DNA of 64,000 nt, from positions 1 through 64,000 of the forward strand of contig JAJFIV010000031.1 of assembly GCA_021774625.1 (NCBI GenBank), written 5' to 3'. The translations under genes and the position numbers were made by a program. A model generated the notes under the pieces. The model was not told where the DNA came from, searched no databases, and saw nothing but the letters and a program-made list of their open reading frames with translations. The stretch comes from Alphaproteobacteria bacterium. Lineage in GTDB: Bacteria > Pseudomonadota > Alphaproteobacteria > Sphingomonadales > JAKSBY01. This document shows, in pieces, positions 25,621-33,818 of this stretch; position 1 is the stretch's first letter; every line of letters begins with the position of its first letter.

Positions 25621-27381
25621 ATGACCGACTATCATTCCCCCATAGCCGATATGCGTTTTGTTCTGGATGCTGTGTGCGATCTTGAAGGCCTGCAACGGAT
25701 TGAAGCCTATGCGGAGGCCACGCCGGACATGGTGGATGCCATATTGGAGGAGGCGGCCAGGCTGGCTGAAGGCGTCATCGCGCCGACCAACCGGACCGGC
25801 GATCAGGAAGGCTCGCGCCTGAAAGACGGCTCTGTTGTGACGCCCGCGGGCTTCAGGGAGGCTTACCGGCAATATGTGGACGGCGGCTGGAACGGCCTGA
25901 CCTTCGAGCCGGCCCATGGCGGTCAGGGATTGCCTTTTGCGCTGGGCTGCGCGGTGCAGGAAATGTGGACGGCGGCCAATATGGCCTTTTCGCTCTGCCC
26001 CATGCTGACGCTGGGATCCGTGGTGGCGATTTCCCTTTACGGAACCGAGGAGCAGAAGGCCAAATATCTCGGCAAGCTGGTATCCGGCGAATGGACCGGC
26101 AGCATGAATCTGACCGAACCGCAGGCGGGATCGGATGTCGGCGCGCTGAAAACCAGGGCGGAAAAACAGCTGGACGGCAGCTACCGCATCAAGGGCACCA
26201 AGATTTTTATCACTTACGGCGACCATGATCTGACGGATAATATCATCCATCTGGTGCTGGCCCGCACTCCGGGCGCGCCGGATGGCACCAGGGGTATCTC
26301 GCTCTTTATCGTGCCAAAATTCCTCGTGGGGGATGATGGCGCGCCTGGCGAGCGCAATGACGTCACCTGCGTGTCGCTGGAGCACAAACTGGGCATCCAC
26401 GCCTCGCCCACCTGTGTCCTGTCCTATGGCGATAATGACAAGTGTGTCGGATATCTCATAGGGGAGGAATGCCAGGGCATGCGGGCCATGTTCGCCATGA
26501 TGAACCATGCCCGGATCAATGTCGGCCTGCAGGGGGTGGCCATTGCGGAGCGGGCCTATCAGCAGGCGCTGGCCTATGCGAAGGAGCGCATACAGGCCGG
26601 CCCGATCATCGGGCATGCCGATGTCAGGCGCATGCTGATGACCATCAGAGCCCAGACCGAGGCCGCGCGGGCCATCACTTACCTCACGGCGGCTTCCAGC
26701 GATGTTGCCCACGCCCACCCGGACGCGGAGGTCCGGGAAAAAGCCCAGGGCCGGGCCGACCTGCTCACCCCCGTCGCCAAGGCCTATGCCACCGATATCG
26801 GGGTCGAGGCGGCATCGCTCGGCGTGCAGATCCATGGCGGCATGGGCTATGTGGAGGAGACGGGCGCCGCCCAGCATCTGCGCGATGCCCGTATCGCTCC
26901 CATTTATGAAGGCACCAACGGCATTCAGGCGATGGATCTGGTGGGCCGCAAGCTGAATATGGATGGCGGCGCTCACTGGAAGGCCCTGTTTGCGGAGGTC
27001 CGGGATTTTACCGCAACTCTGCCGTCCTCCGGTGATCTTGGGGCGCTGAAGCCATATCTGGAAGACGGCCTTGACGCCTTGCAGAATGCCAGTGTCTGGC
27101 TGATGGGCAATGATCCGGAGCAGCAGCGGAATGCCGCCGCAGCGGCAACCCCCTATCTCAGGATATTCGGCACCGTTATTGGCGGCTATCTCCTGGCTAA
27201 AAGCGCACAGGAAGCAGACCGGCGGCTTGCGGCAAGCGAAGGCGATGCGGCTTATCTTAAAGCAAAAGTCGCCACGGCCCGCTTTTTCGCCGAACAACTC
27301 ATGCCCCCGGCCACCGCCCTGCTTGGCCCCATCACACGGGGCGCTGACGGGCTTTATGCCATACCGGATGAAATTTTATAA
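25621..27381 (+). CDS. Acyl-CoA dehydrogenase (long, C-terminal extension type)
   Basis: The start is at 'MTDYHSPIADMRFVLDAVCD' after AAGGAAACCGCC; the first 14 codons of the ORF are unconserved. The 586 residues comprise N-terminal, middle ('MNLTEPQAGSDVGALKTRAE') and C-terminal FAD domains, with the probable catalytic Glu in 'IYEGTNGIQAMDLVGRK' near residue 430. A further ~130-residue helical C-terminal domain is shared by this subfamily, related to AcdA/AidB-like and DmdC-type enzymes. It oxidises an acyl-CoA, or a methylthio-acyl-CoA in DmdC relatives, and passes electrons to ETF. The substrate cannot be fixed. Confidence 0.9.
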   Translation: MTDYHSPIADMRFVLDAVCDLEGLQRIEAYAEATPDMVDAILEEAARLAEGVIAPTNRTGDQEGSRLKDGSVVTPAGFREAYRQYVDGGWNGLTFEPAHGGQGLPFALGCAVQEMWTAANMAFSLCPMLTLGSVVAISLYGTEEQKAKYLGKLVSGEWTGSMNLTEPQAGSDVGALKTRAEKQLDGSYRIKGTKIFITYGDHDLTDNIIHLVLARTPGAPDGTRGISLFIVPKFLVGDDGAPGERNDVTCVSLEHKLGIHASPTCVLSYGDNDKCVGYLIGEECQGMRAMFAMMNHARINVGLQGVAIAERAYQQALAYAKERIQAGPIIGHADVRRMLMTIRAQTEAARAITYLTAASSDVAHAHPDAEVREKAQGRADLLTPVAKAYATDIGVEAASLGVQIHGGMGYVEETGAAQHLRDARIAPIYEGTNGIQAMDLVGRKLNMDGGAHWKALFAEVRDFTATLPSSGDLGALKPYLEDGLDALQNASVWLMGNDPEQQRNAAAAATPYLRIFGTVIGGYLLAKSAQEADRRLAASEGDAAYLKAKVATARFFAEQLMPPATALLGPITRGADGLYAIPDEIL

Positions 27382-27630
27382 TCTTGGGGCGGGTTTCAAA
27401 AAAGACTCATTGTCTCCTGACATCGGGTCAGCGTCTTTCAAAAATCTCCGGGCCTTCCGGCCATCGGCTTTCGAATGCGTTGCCGGCCTTGAAATGCGCT
27501 TCATTTCTTGCATTTTTTGCGGCTCCCGGAAAAATCGGACAGAGGGGCTGGATTCTGACTTCAGAACCAGCTTCCCATCAAAGAATTCCAGCAGGTTCTA
27601 TTTTCAGCTTGATCTGCCCCGGTTTTGGTA

Positions 27631-27662
27631 CTATTAAGAATAAGAATTCTGATTCTTAATAG
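27631..27662. promoter_or_regulatory. 32-bp palindrome, probable TetR operator
   Basis: The arms CTATTAAGAAT and ATTCTTAATAG are perfect 11-bp inverted repeats with a 10-bp centre (AAGAATTCTG). The palindrome ends 12 bp before the TetR ATG and overlaps a possible -35/-10 (TTGGTA, 17 bp, TCTGAT). Position and symmetry fit autoregulation by the TetR protein. The rest of the 292-bp gap after the acyl-CoA dehydrogenase shows no feature. Confidence 0.7.
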
Positions 27663-27673
27663 AAAGTCGTATC

Positions 27674-28357
27674 ATGCAAACCATAGGGGCGGATATTGTA
27701 GCGAAAGACTGGTTGGGGCAGGGGCTTAATCATCCCGTTCAGCAGCGCAGCCGCCGGACACTGGGAAAGTTGATAACGGCGGCGGAAAGTCTGCTGGAAA
27801 GCGGGTCCTTCGATGCGGCGTCAGTCACCGATATCGTGGAGCTTGCGGATACGTCCGTTGGCGCCTTTTATGCCCGCTTTAAAAACAAGAATGCCTTATT
27901 TTTGCTGATTTTTGACCGGTTCCGGGAGGACAGCCTGAACTGGGTCCGGTCCGAACTTAGCCCGGCAGGCTGGCAGGGCAGGAGCCTTGCCGAAGCGGCC
28001 CGGTTTTTCACGCAAAGTCTCATCGACTGGTATCTGGAAAATCGCGGTCTGATCCGTGCCGTATTTCTTCATACCCGCATCCACCCCGACCCTGATGTCC
28101 AAGAGCGGATGGCTGGCTTTAACCGGGAAACCTATCACCTTCTGGTCAGCTTTTTCATGGTGTTCGAGCTCGAAATCCGGGGGGAGGACCCGCGGGCGAC
28201 CATTCGTTTCGGCTGCGAGATGATTGCCGCTTTTTTGCGGGAAACGCTGATCTTCGGGCCGGACAGCGTAAAATTAAAGCCGAAGGAACGGAAGAGATTG
28301 GAAGTAGAGGCCAGCCGCGGGCTGAGAGCTTATCTGACAAGTGGGGAAATGCAATGA
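27674..28357 (+). CDS. TetR/AcrR family regulator
   Basis: The 227-residue protein has a TetR DNA-binding domain at residues 27-75: 'RRTLGKLITAAESLLESGSF', then 'TDIVELADTSVGAFYARFKN' as helix-turn-helix. The C-terminal ligand domain has no close recognisable match. It probably represses its own transcript, which continues into the MBL-fold gene with a 4-bp ATGA overlap, through the palindrome just upstream. The inducer is unknown but may be a substrate of the neighbouring hydrolase or RND exporter. Confidence 0.88.
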   Translation: MQTIGADIVAKDWLGQGLNHPVQQRSRRTLGKLITAAESLLESGSFDAASVTDIVELADTSVGAFYARFKNKNALFLLIFDRFREDSLNWVRSELSPAGWQGRSLAEAARFFTQSLIDWYLENRGLIRAVFLHTRIHPDPDVQERMAGFNRETYHLLVSFFMVFELEIRGEDPRATIRFGCEMIAAFLRETLIFGPDSVKLKPKERKRLEVEASRGLRAYLTSGEMQ

Positions 28358-29304
28358 AAGCGCCATTTTTCCGCCGGAAATTTTTCAAAATCTCGGCTAT
28401 TGTGATTGTTATATTGGGTGCCTTGGCAGTTGCTGCTTACGATTTTATCCTTGGCCATTCCTCCAACAGACAAATTGCCGAAAATGTTCATCTGGTCCAG
28501 TTTCGCAACTTGTTTGATCAGATTGGCGCGAACTCCATCGTGATCGAGGCGGATGACAGGCTTGCCCTTATAGATACCCAGCTTCCCCTACAGGCGAGGC
28601 GTCTGAAAAATCTGCTGCAGGCCGATTTCGGAAAATCCGTTGCCTATGCGGTTAACACGCACTGGCATCCCGATCATTCCGGCGGCAATGCCAGCTTTAC
28701 TGATGGCGCTGTCATCATAGCGCATAAGAATGTGAGCGCTGTCTTGTCGCGTCCCCATCTGGGCATCGCCCTGACCGGTCCGGGTTCCCGGCATGAATTT
28801 AAAGCAGTTCCTGCTGAAGCGCTGCCCACGGAAAGTTATGGCGGACGGCGCGCCCTTGATCAAAGCGCGGTCAATATAGAACTCGTTCATTATCCCAATG
28901 CCCATACGGACGGCGATACGGTATTATTCATCAATGATGGCGCTGTTGTTGCGATGGGAGATATTGTCTGGCCGGGCGGCTTCCCCTTTATTGATACCCA
29001 CAGCGGCGGCAGCTATCAGGGCGTGCTTGCGGCGATTGATGACGTCATTTCCCGCATTGGCGCTGACGCATTGATTGTTCCGGGCCATGGCGACCCGATC
29101 AACAAACAGGCATTGATGCAATATCGGGCGATGGTTGAAAATACAACCGCCGCCATTCGCAGCCAAATGTCGGCAGGATTAAGTCTGGAAGAGATACAGA
29201 GCGCGGGTTTGGCGGACGACAAGACCTTCTCCTGGCAAGGCGGGTTTGTGACTGAACCTGAATGGATCAGAATGGTTTATGAAAGTTCTTTACCGCAGAG
29301 CTGA
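28354..29304 (+). CDS. Metallo-beta-lactamase-fold hydrolase, membrane-anchored or exported
   Basis: The 316-residue protein begins with a hydrophobic anchor ('FFKISAIVIVILGALAVAAY'), then the MBL domain with the zinc motif HxHxDH in 'VNTHWHPDHSGGNASF', a second-site His in 'HYPNAHTDGDTVLF', an Asp in 'VAMGDIVWPGG' and His in 'LIVPGHGDPINK'. It is likely periplasmic and resembles quinoprotein-relay or beta-lactamase-like hydrolases of broad function. Lactamase activity cannot be claimed. Translation is coupled to the TetR gene. Confidence 0.85.
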   Translation: MKAPFFRRKFFKISAIVIVILGALAVAAYDFILGHSSNRQIAENVHLVQFRNLFDQIGANSIVIEADDRLALIDTQLPLQARRLKNLLQADFGKSVAYAVNTHWHPDHSGGNASFTDGAVIIAHKNVSAVLSRPHLGIALTGPGSRHEFKAVPAEALPTESYGGRRALDQSAVNIELVHYPNAHTDGDTVLFINDGAVVAMGDIVWPGGFPFIDTHSGGSYQGVLAAIDDVISRIGADALIVPGHGDPINKQALMQYRAMVENTTAAIRSQMSAGLSLEEIQSAGLADDKTFSWQGGFVTEPEWIRMVYESSLPQS

Positions 29305-29519
29305 GTGAATTCTCCACTGTTATATTCTCCCGTTTATTGACCAGGGGCCGGCGTCAATATATTCACCATTATGACAACATGGGGAACGGACAGTTTCATC
29401 TGGAAAGTGACCCGCAACAGCGGCATAGTCTGATCTGGAATGAGAATGCGGGCGGGAAGCATGTGTAAGCAGACTGATGGATGGACGCCGGTGCGTTGCC
29501 GCCTGTCAAAAGCGATTTT

Positions 29520-31964
29520 ATGAACAATCCCCCGAAAACGAACACTATCGGCCAAAAGCTGGCGCCTGTGATTATCCGCTTTTCGTGGCTGATTTTGCTG
29601 ATATCTGCGGCATTAAGCTATCTTGCCTTCACCGAGATCAAAAGTCTGAAGGTCTCGACGAGCCTTGACGCCCTGATGCCGGAGGGGGTCCCCAGCGTGG
29701 AAAACCTCCACCGGGTTCTGGAGAAGACCGGAAGTTTCGCCAGCATCATGATTGTCGCCCAGTCGCCGGATGCCGAGGCCGGCCTGAAATTCATACAGGA
29801 CCTGAGAGAGCGGATTACAAAGCAGTATGACTGGATCGCGGCCGCCAACTATTCCGAGGATATCAGCCTTTTCGAACGCCATAAGCTGCTTTATGTGGAA
29901 ACCGCAGACCTGATTGATCTCCAGCAGAAAATTAAGGATCGCGTCGCCTTTGAAAAGCAGAAACTGATTTCGGATCTTGATGGCATCCCGGTGAATATCC
30001 GGCTGCGCAGCGAGCCGTATTTCGCGGCGCCCCCGCCGGTCGGCCTGAATGACCTGGTTGAAAAATATGAGGACGGCGCGGGCAAAGGCGGGACCGAGCG
30101 CCTGTTTCAGTCCGATGACGGGGAAGTCACAATTCTGGTGGTCTGGCCCAAATCGGCCAGTGCCGACCTGAATGGTTCCCGCCGTATGATCCGCGATATG
30201 GAGGCGGCGATTGCCGCACAGAATCCCGCCGGCTATCACCCGGACCTGAAAGTCTCCACCGGCGGGCGGATCAAAAACCGGGTCATCCAGTTCGACGCGG
30301 TGATTTCCGATGTGAGAATCAGCGGGATTATATCGGGCCTGCTGATCGCGCTGCTGCTGATGGCCGCCTTCCGCAATCCGCTGGGCGTGATTTATATCCT
30401 GCTGCCGCTTGTGGCCGGTATTGTCTGGACTTTCGGCGTCACCGCCATTGTTATCGGCGGGTTGAACCTGATCACGGTTTTTCTCGCCTTGATCCTGTTC
30501 GGCCTTGGCGTCGATTTCGGCATCCACAATATGGCGCGTTATCTGGAAGTGAGGCGCATGGGCGGAACCATCGAGGAAGCGGTCGCCACGATTATCGATA
30601 AAACCGGGCGGGCGTCGCTGATTGCCGCGATCACCACGGCCGCCGGTTTTTATTCGCTGATGCTGACGGACTTCCGGGCATCCTCTGAATTTGGCTTTAT
30701 TGCCGGCACAGGCCTGGTGCTCACCTTCATCGCCATGTATACGGCCTTCCCCGCTTTTTTGTCGCTGATGGACCGCCTCCGGCTGGTGACGTGGGATAAA
30801 GGCCGGATGGCGGCAGAAGTCAGAAGGGGCGCATTCCCATACCGCAAGCCGGTCCTGATCCTCTCGGGCGTTTTGCTGGCTGTGGCGGCTTTTTTTGCCA
30901 CCCGGGTTGAATATGAGAATAATTTCGCACGGCTGCAGGCCGAAAAAACGCCTGAGGACAGGGAGGTCAGCCGGCTGATTTCCAGAGTTTTTTCCGGCGG
31001 CACCGACCGCGCCGTGCTTTTTGTGGAAACCCTGGAGGAGGTGCGCGCCATTGAGGACTATATCAACGGCTATATCCTGGCCGATACGGAAACGCCGACC
31101 ATCCGTAAGATAGAAAGTTTTTACCGCTATGTCCCGCGGGAGGCGGTGCAGGAGGAACGGCTCGCCATCATCCGGGATATTCATGACATGCTGGCGGAGA
31201 CGGATTTCAACCCTGCCGAGGACGAGGCGCCGGAAAACTGGCGCGATTATCTCGATATCGGCGCCGTCAACCTTGATGATCTGCCGGATGGTTTGCAGCG
31301 GGTCTATACCGCTTCCGACGGCGCCAGGGGCTATCTGATCTATATTTTCAATTCCGTAAGCATGAACCGGGCGCATCTGGCCCGGCAGTTCTCCGACGAT
31401 GTGCGGGGAATTCATGTGGCGGGCCGCACATATTATCCGGCCACCGAGGCTTTTATCTTTGTCGATATGCTGGCGCTGATGAAAAAGGATGCTTTTTTTG
31501 CTGTCGGTCTTATCGGTGTTATTACGACCGCATTGATTTTTCTCTTTTTCAGAAATATCCGGATGACACTGATCGTGCTGTCACCGGCCGCGGCGGGCCT
31601 GTTGCTGACATTTGGCGTGATGGGCCTGATTGACCTCCGGCTGTCCATCATGAATATGGTCATTCTACCGAGCCTGGTGGGGATCGGCGTCGATAACGGC
31701 ATTCATATTGTGCACCGTTATCTGGAAAACAGGCAGGACGGCATTCTGGCGGCTATGCAAACCACCGGCAAGGCGGCCATTCTTACCACACTGACCACCA
31801 TGCTGGGCTTTTCCGGCCTGATTGCCGCCGATATGCGCGGACTGCACTCTCTGGGACTGTTGGCTGTCATCGGTTTTACCTGCTGCCTGATCGCGACCTT
31901 TACCCTGCTGCCGGCTTTCTTGGGAACGCCGCGCATTCCAAAAAGCAAGGATCAGCCGGACTGA
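29520..31964 (+). CDS. RND superfamily exporter (MMPL/HpnN-like)
   Basis: The protein has about 814 residues from 'MNNPPKTNTIGQKL'; the track's start is 13 codons earlier, and neither has a strong ribosome site. It shows the duplicated architecture of MMPL/SSD exporters: one N-terminal helix, a large periplasmic loop, five helices ('LIALLLMAAFRNPLGVIYIL', 'VFLALILFGLGVDFGIHNMA'), then a repeat with 'LSIMNMVILPSLVGIGVDNG'. The GxGVDFG/GIGVDNG motifs carry the proton-relay aspartates. It likely moves lipids or hydrophobic compounds to the outer membrane. The 215-bp gap upstream holds no other gene I can support. Confidence 0.85.
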   Translation: MNNPPKTNTIGQKLAPVIIRFSWLILLISAALSYLAFTEIKSLKVSTSLDALMPEGVPSVENLHRVLEKTGSFASIMIVAQSPDAEAGLKFIQDLRERITKQYDWIAAANYSEDISLFERHKLLYVETADLIDLQQKIKDRVAFEKQKLISDLDGIPVNIRLRSEPYFAAPPPVGLNDLVEKYEDGAGKGGTERLFQSDDGEVTILVVWPKSASADLNGSRRMIRDMEAAIAAQNPAGYHPDLKVSTGGRIKNRVIQFDAVISDVRISGIISGLLIALLLMAAFRNPLGVIYILLPLVAGIVWTFGVTAIVIGGLNLITVFLALILFGLGVDFGIHNMARYLEVRRMGGTIEEAVATIIDKTGRASLIAAITTAAGFYSLMLTDFRASSEFGFIAGTGLVLTFIAMYTAFPAFLSLMDRLRLVTWDKGRMAAEVRRGAFPYRKPVLILSGVLLAVAAFFATRVEYENNFARLQAEKTPEDREVSRLISRVFSGGTDRAVLFVETLEEVRAIEDYINGYILADTETPTIRKIESFYRYVPREAVQEERLAIIRDIHDMLAETDFNPAEDEAPENWRDYLDIGAVNLDDLPDGLQRVYTASDGARGYLIYIFNSVSMNRAHLARQFSDDVRGIHVAGRTYYPATEAFIFVDMLALMKKDAFFAVGLIGVITTALIFLFFRNIRMTLIVLSPAAAGLLLTFGVMGLIDLRLSIMNMVILPSLVGIGVDNGIHIVHRYLENRQDGILAAMQTTGKAAILTTLTTMLGFSGLIAADMRGLHSLGLLAVIGFTCCLIATFTLLPAFLGTPRIPKSKDQPD

Positions 31965-32776
31965 AATTTTCCTTCCGCTTGCAGCGCGGCCTCAACCACG
32001 GCCAGAGCCCCTTCATCATCCACATCAATCGGGCCACGGGCATCGGGAATGGGGATGGCTCTGACCTTAGCGCCAAAACGCCGGCTCACGCGGGTCATAG
32101 CTTTATCGATGGGCAGGATGCGGAAATAATAGAGCAATAAATTCAACAGGCCGAACGCCTTGCGGACGCGGTCAAAGCGATAGCCGAACTGACCGCCGGT
32201 TTCCATCGGTTTGGCGGCATTGATACCGCGCGGCGATAAAACCGCATAAATATTGCAGTTGGAATAGTCCTCGCCCCGAAAGCGGACAAAGGCATAAGCC
32301 GCTTCCGCCTCCGGATTTTGCCGGCGTATGGTGCTGCGCGGCGTCATGCCGATACAGGCATCCGCGCCGCTTTCCAGGGCATTGCCGGCAAACTCACGGG
32401 TGATTTCCCGGGTATGAAGGGCATTGTCCGCCGTGGTGATAATCAATGGAAACGCCTCCTCGCCAATGGCGGCAATCCCCGCTTTCACACTCGCAAACAA
32501 ATCCTGGCCACTGGGAACCGGCACGATGCGGCCGGCATTTTTTTGCCCCGCGATTGCAGTCAGCCGGTCCAGCAGGGCGGGATCCTCCACGGAAATATAA
32601 ATTTTTTTGATCCAGTCTTCATCTGGCGGATAAGCATCAATCACATGCTCCAAAATGGTTTTGCCCGCAATCGGAATCATCCATTTGTGGGAATAGCCCC
32701 GGGGCGCCGCCACTGCGTTGACAATGCCGGGCCGGTTGGCGGCCATGATCAAAACATTGTAAGTGCCGGGAACCAT
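31952..32776 (-). CDS. MobA-like nucleotidyltransferase
   Basis: The 274-residue protein begins 'MVPGTYNVLIMAANRPG', followed by 'HKWMIPIAGKTILEHVIDAY', the nucleotide-binding loop and lysine of sugar-phosphate/MobA-type NTP transferases, and 'LIITTADNALHTREI' with the metal-binding aspartate. The C-terminal half has no recognised domain. Substrate is unknown; a CTP- or NTP-dependent step for a polar lipid headgroup or glycan is plausible next to an exporter. It overlaps the exporter's stop by 13 bp, tail to tail. Confidence 0.75.
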   Translation of the reverse strand: MVPGTYNVLIMAANRPGIVNAVAAPRGYSHKWMIPIAGKTILEHVIDAYPPDEDWIKKIYISVEDPALLDRLTAIAGQKNAGRIVPVPSGQDLFASVKAGIAAIGEEAFPLIITTADNALHTREITREFAGNALESGADACIGMTPRSTIRRQNPEAEAAYAFVRFRGEDYSNCNIYAVLSPRGINAAKPMETGGQFGYRFDRVRKAFGLLNLLLYYFRILPIDKAMTRVSRRFGAKVRAIPIPDARGPIDVDDEGALAVVEAALQAEGKFQSG

Positions 32777-32875
32777 AATATACCTGATACTTGTATGCCT
32801 TACCTGGTGGACATGCAGGATTTACACGATATAAGGGCCAAGGGCAAAATATACCAATGGTCAGCGGAGCAGGGC

Positions 32876-33796
32876 GTGGCGGATATTGTTATCAGTGAAT
32901 TTATGGATGAGCCGGTTATCCGGGAAACCTTTTCCGCCTATGAGACGCTATATGACCCGGCGCTGGTTGATCGTCCGGATGATCTGTTTGCCGCTCTGGC
33001 ACCGGCGAAAGCACTAATCGTCAGAAACCGGACTTTGGTTAATGGGGTGCTCCTGAACGCGGCGCCAAAGCTCCGGGTCATCGGGCGTCTGGGCGTCGGG
33101 CTGGACAATATCGATATGGACGCCTGCGCCGCGCGAAATATCGCAGTTTGCCCCGCGACGGGCGCCAACAATCTTTCGGTTGCCGAATATGTCATCACCG
33201 CCTCACTGCTGATGCTCAGGAAAGCCTGGTTTGCAACGGGTTCCGTCGCCGACGGCGACTGGCCGCGCATGCAAATGATCGGGCGGGAACTGTCGGGCAA
33301 AAAGCTGGGACTTGTCGGCAATGGCGCCATTGCCCGGCAAACGAAAATCCTGGCGGCGCCTTTCGGCCTCACTGTCGCTGCTTATGATCCCTATCTGGCC
33401 GAGAATGATCCGGTCTGGCAAGGGGTCGAGCGTCTTTCGCTTGAGGGCCTTCTCGCGCAGTCTGATATTGTCAGCCTTCATGTGCCCCTGACCGCGGAAA
33501 CCCGGTATATGATTGATGGCCCCGCCATCGCCGGAATGAAAAAGGGGGCGCTCTTGATCAATGCCGCCCGCGGCGGCGTGGTGGAAGAAACAGCTCTGAT
33601 CAAGGCATTGCGGGCGGGCAAGCTTGGCGGCGCGGCGCTTGACGTTTATGAACATGAACCGGTCACCAGGGAAACCGGCGCGCGTTTTCAAAGTGTGCCC
33701 AATTTGCTCCTGACCCCGCATATTGCCGGCGTCACCGAAGAAGCCAATGCGCGGGTCAGCCAACTGACGGCCGAGAATGTCTTAAGATTTTTATGA
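32876..33796 (+). CDS. D-isomer-specific 2-hydroxyacid dehydrogenase
   Basis: I place the start at a GTG (32876) with GGAG six bases upstream. It gives 'MADIVISEFMDEPVIRETFS', the usual N-terminus for this group; the ORF track start lies far inside the opposite gene, and an ATG at 32795 has no good site. The 306-residue protein has 'GRLGVGLDNIDMDAC', an NAD loop seen as 'KLGLVGNGAIARQTKILAAP', 'INAARGGVVEETALIKALRA' (catalytic Arg in the family) and the His in 'LLTPHIAGVTEEA'. Glu in 'DVYEHEPV' completes the triad. It resembles phosphoglycerate/hydroxypyruvate-type reductases. Confidence 0.87.
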   Translation: MADIVISEFMDEPVIRETFSAYETLYDPALVDRPDDLFAALAPAKALIVRNRTLVNGVLLNAAPKLRVIGRLGVGLDNIDMDACAARNIAVCPATGANNLSVAEYVITASLLMLRKAWFATGSVADGDWPRMQMIGRELSGKKLGLVGNGAIARQTKILAAPFGLTVAAYDPYLAENDPVWQGVERLSLEGLLAQSDIVSLHVPLTAETRYMIDGPAIAGMKKGALLINAARGGVVEETALIKALRAGKLGGAALDVYEHEPVTRETGARFQSVPNLLLTPHIAGVTEEANARVSQLTAENVLRFL

Positions 33797-33818
33797 CCTG
33801 GGCTCAATGCCTAAAAAT

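Noticed and set aside
25567-27297. 576-residue minus-strand ORF opposite the acyl-CoA dehydrogenase
   Set aside because: Composition (His, Arg, Gly, Ile-rich) and position match a shadow of the real gene; no domain.
29334-29555. 73-residue minus-strand ORF before the RND exporter
   Set aside because: No ribosome site or similarity that I can see, and it overlaps the exporter start; left out as unsupported.
29613-31415. 600-residue minus-strand ORF opposite the RND exporter
   Set aside because: Shadow frame with no recognisable motif; the plus strand encodes a clear MMPL exporter.
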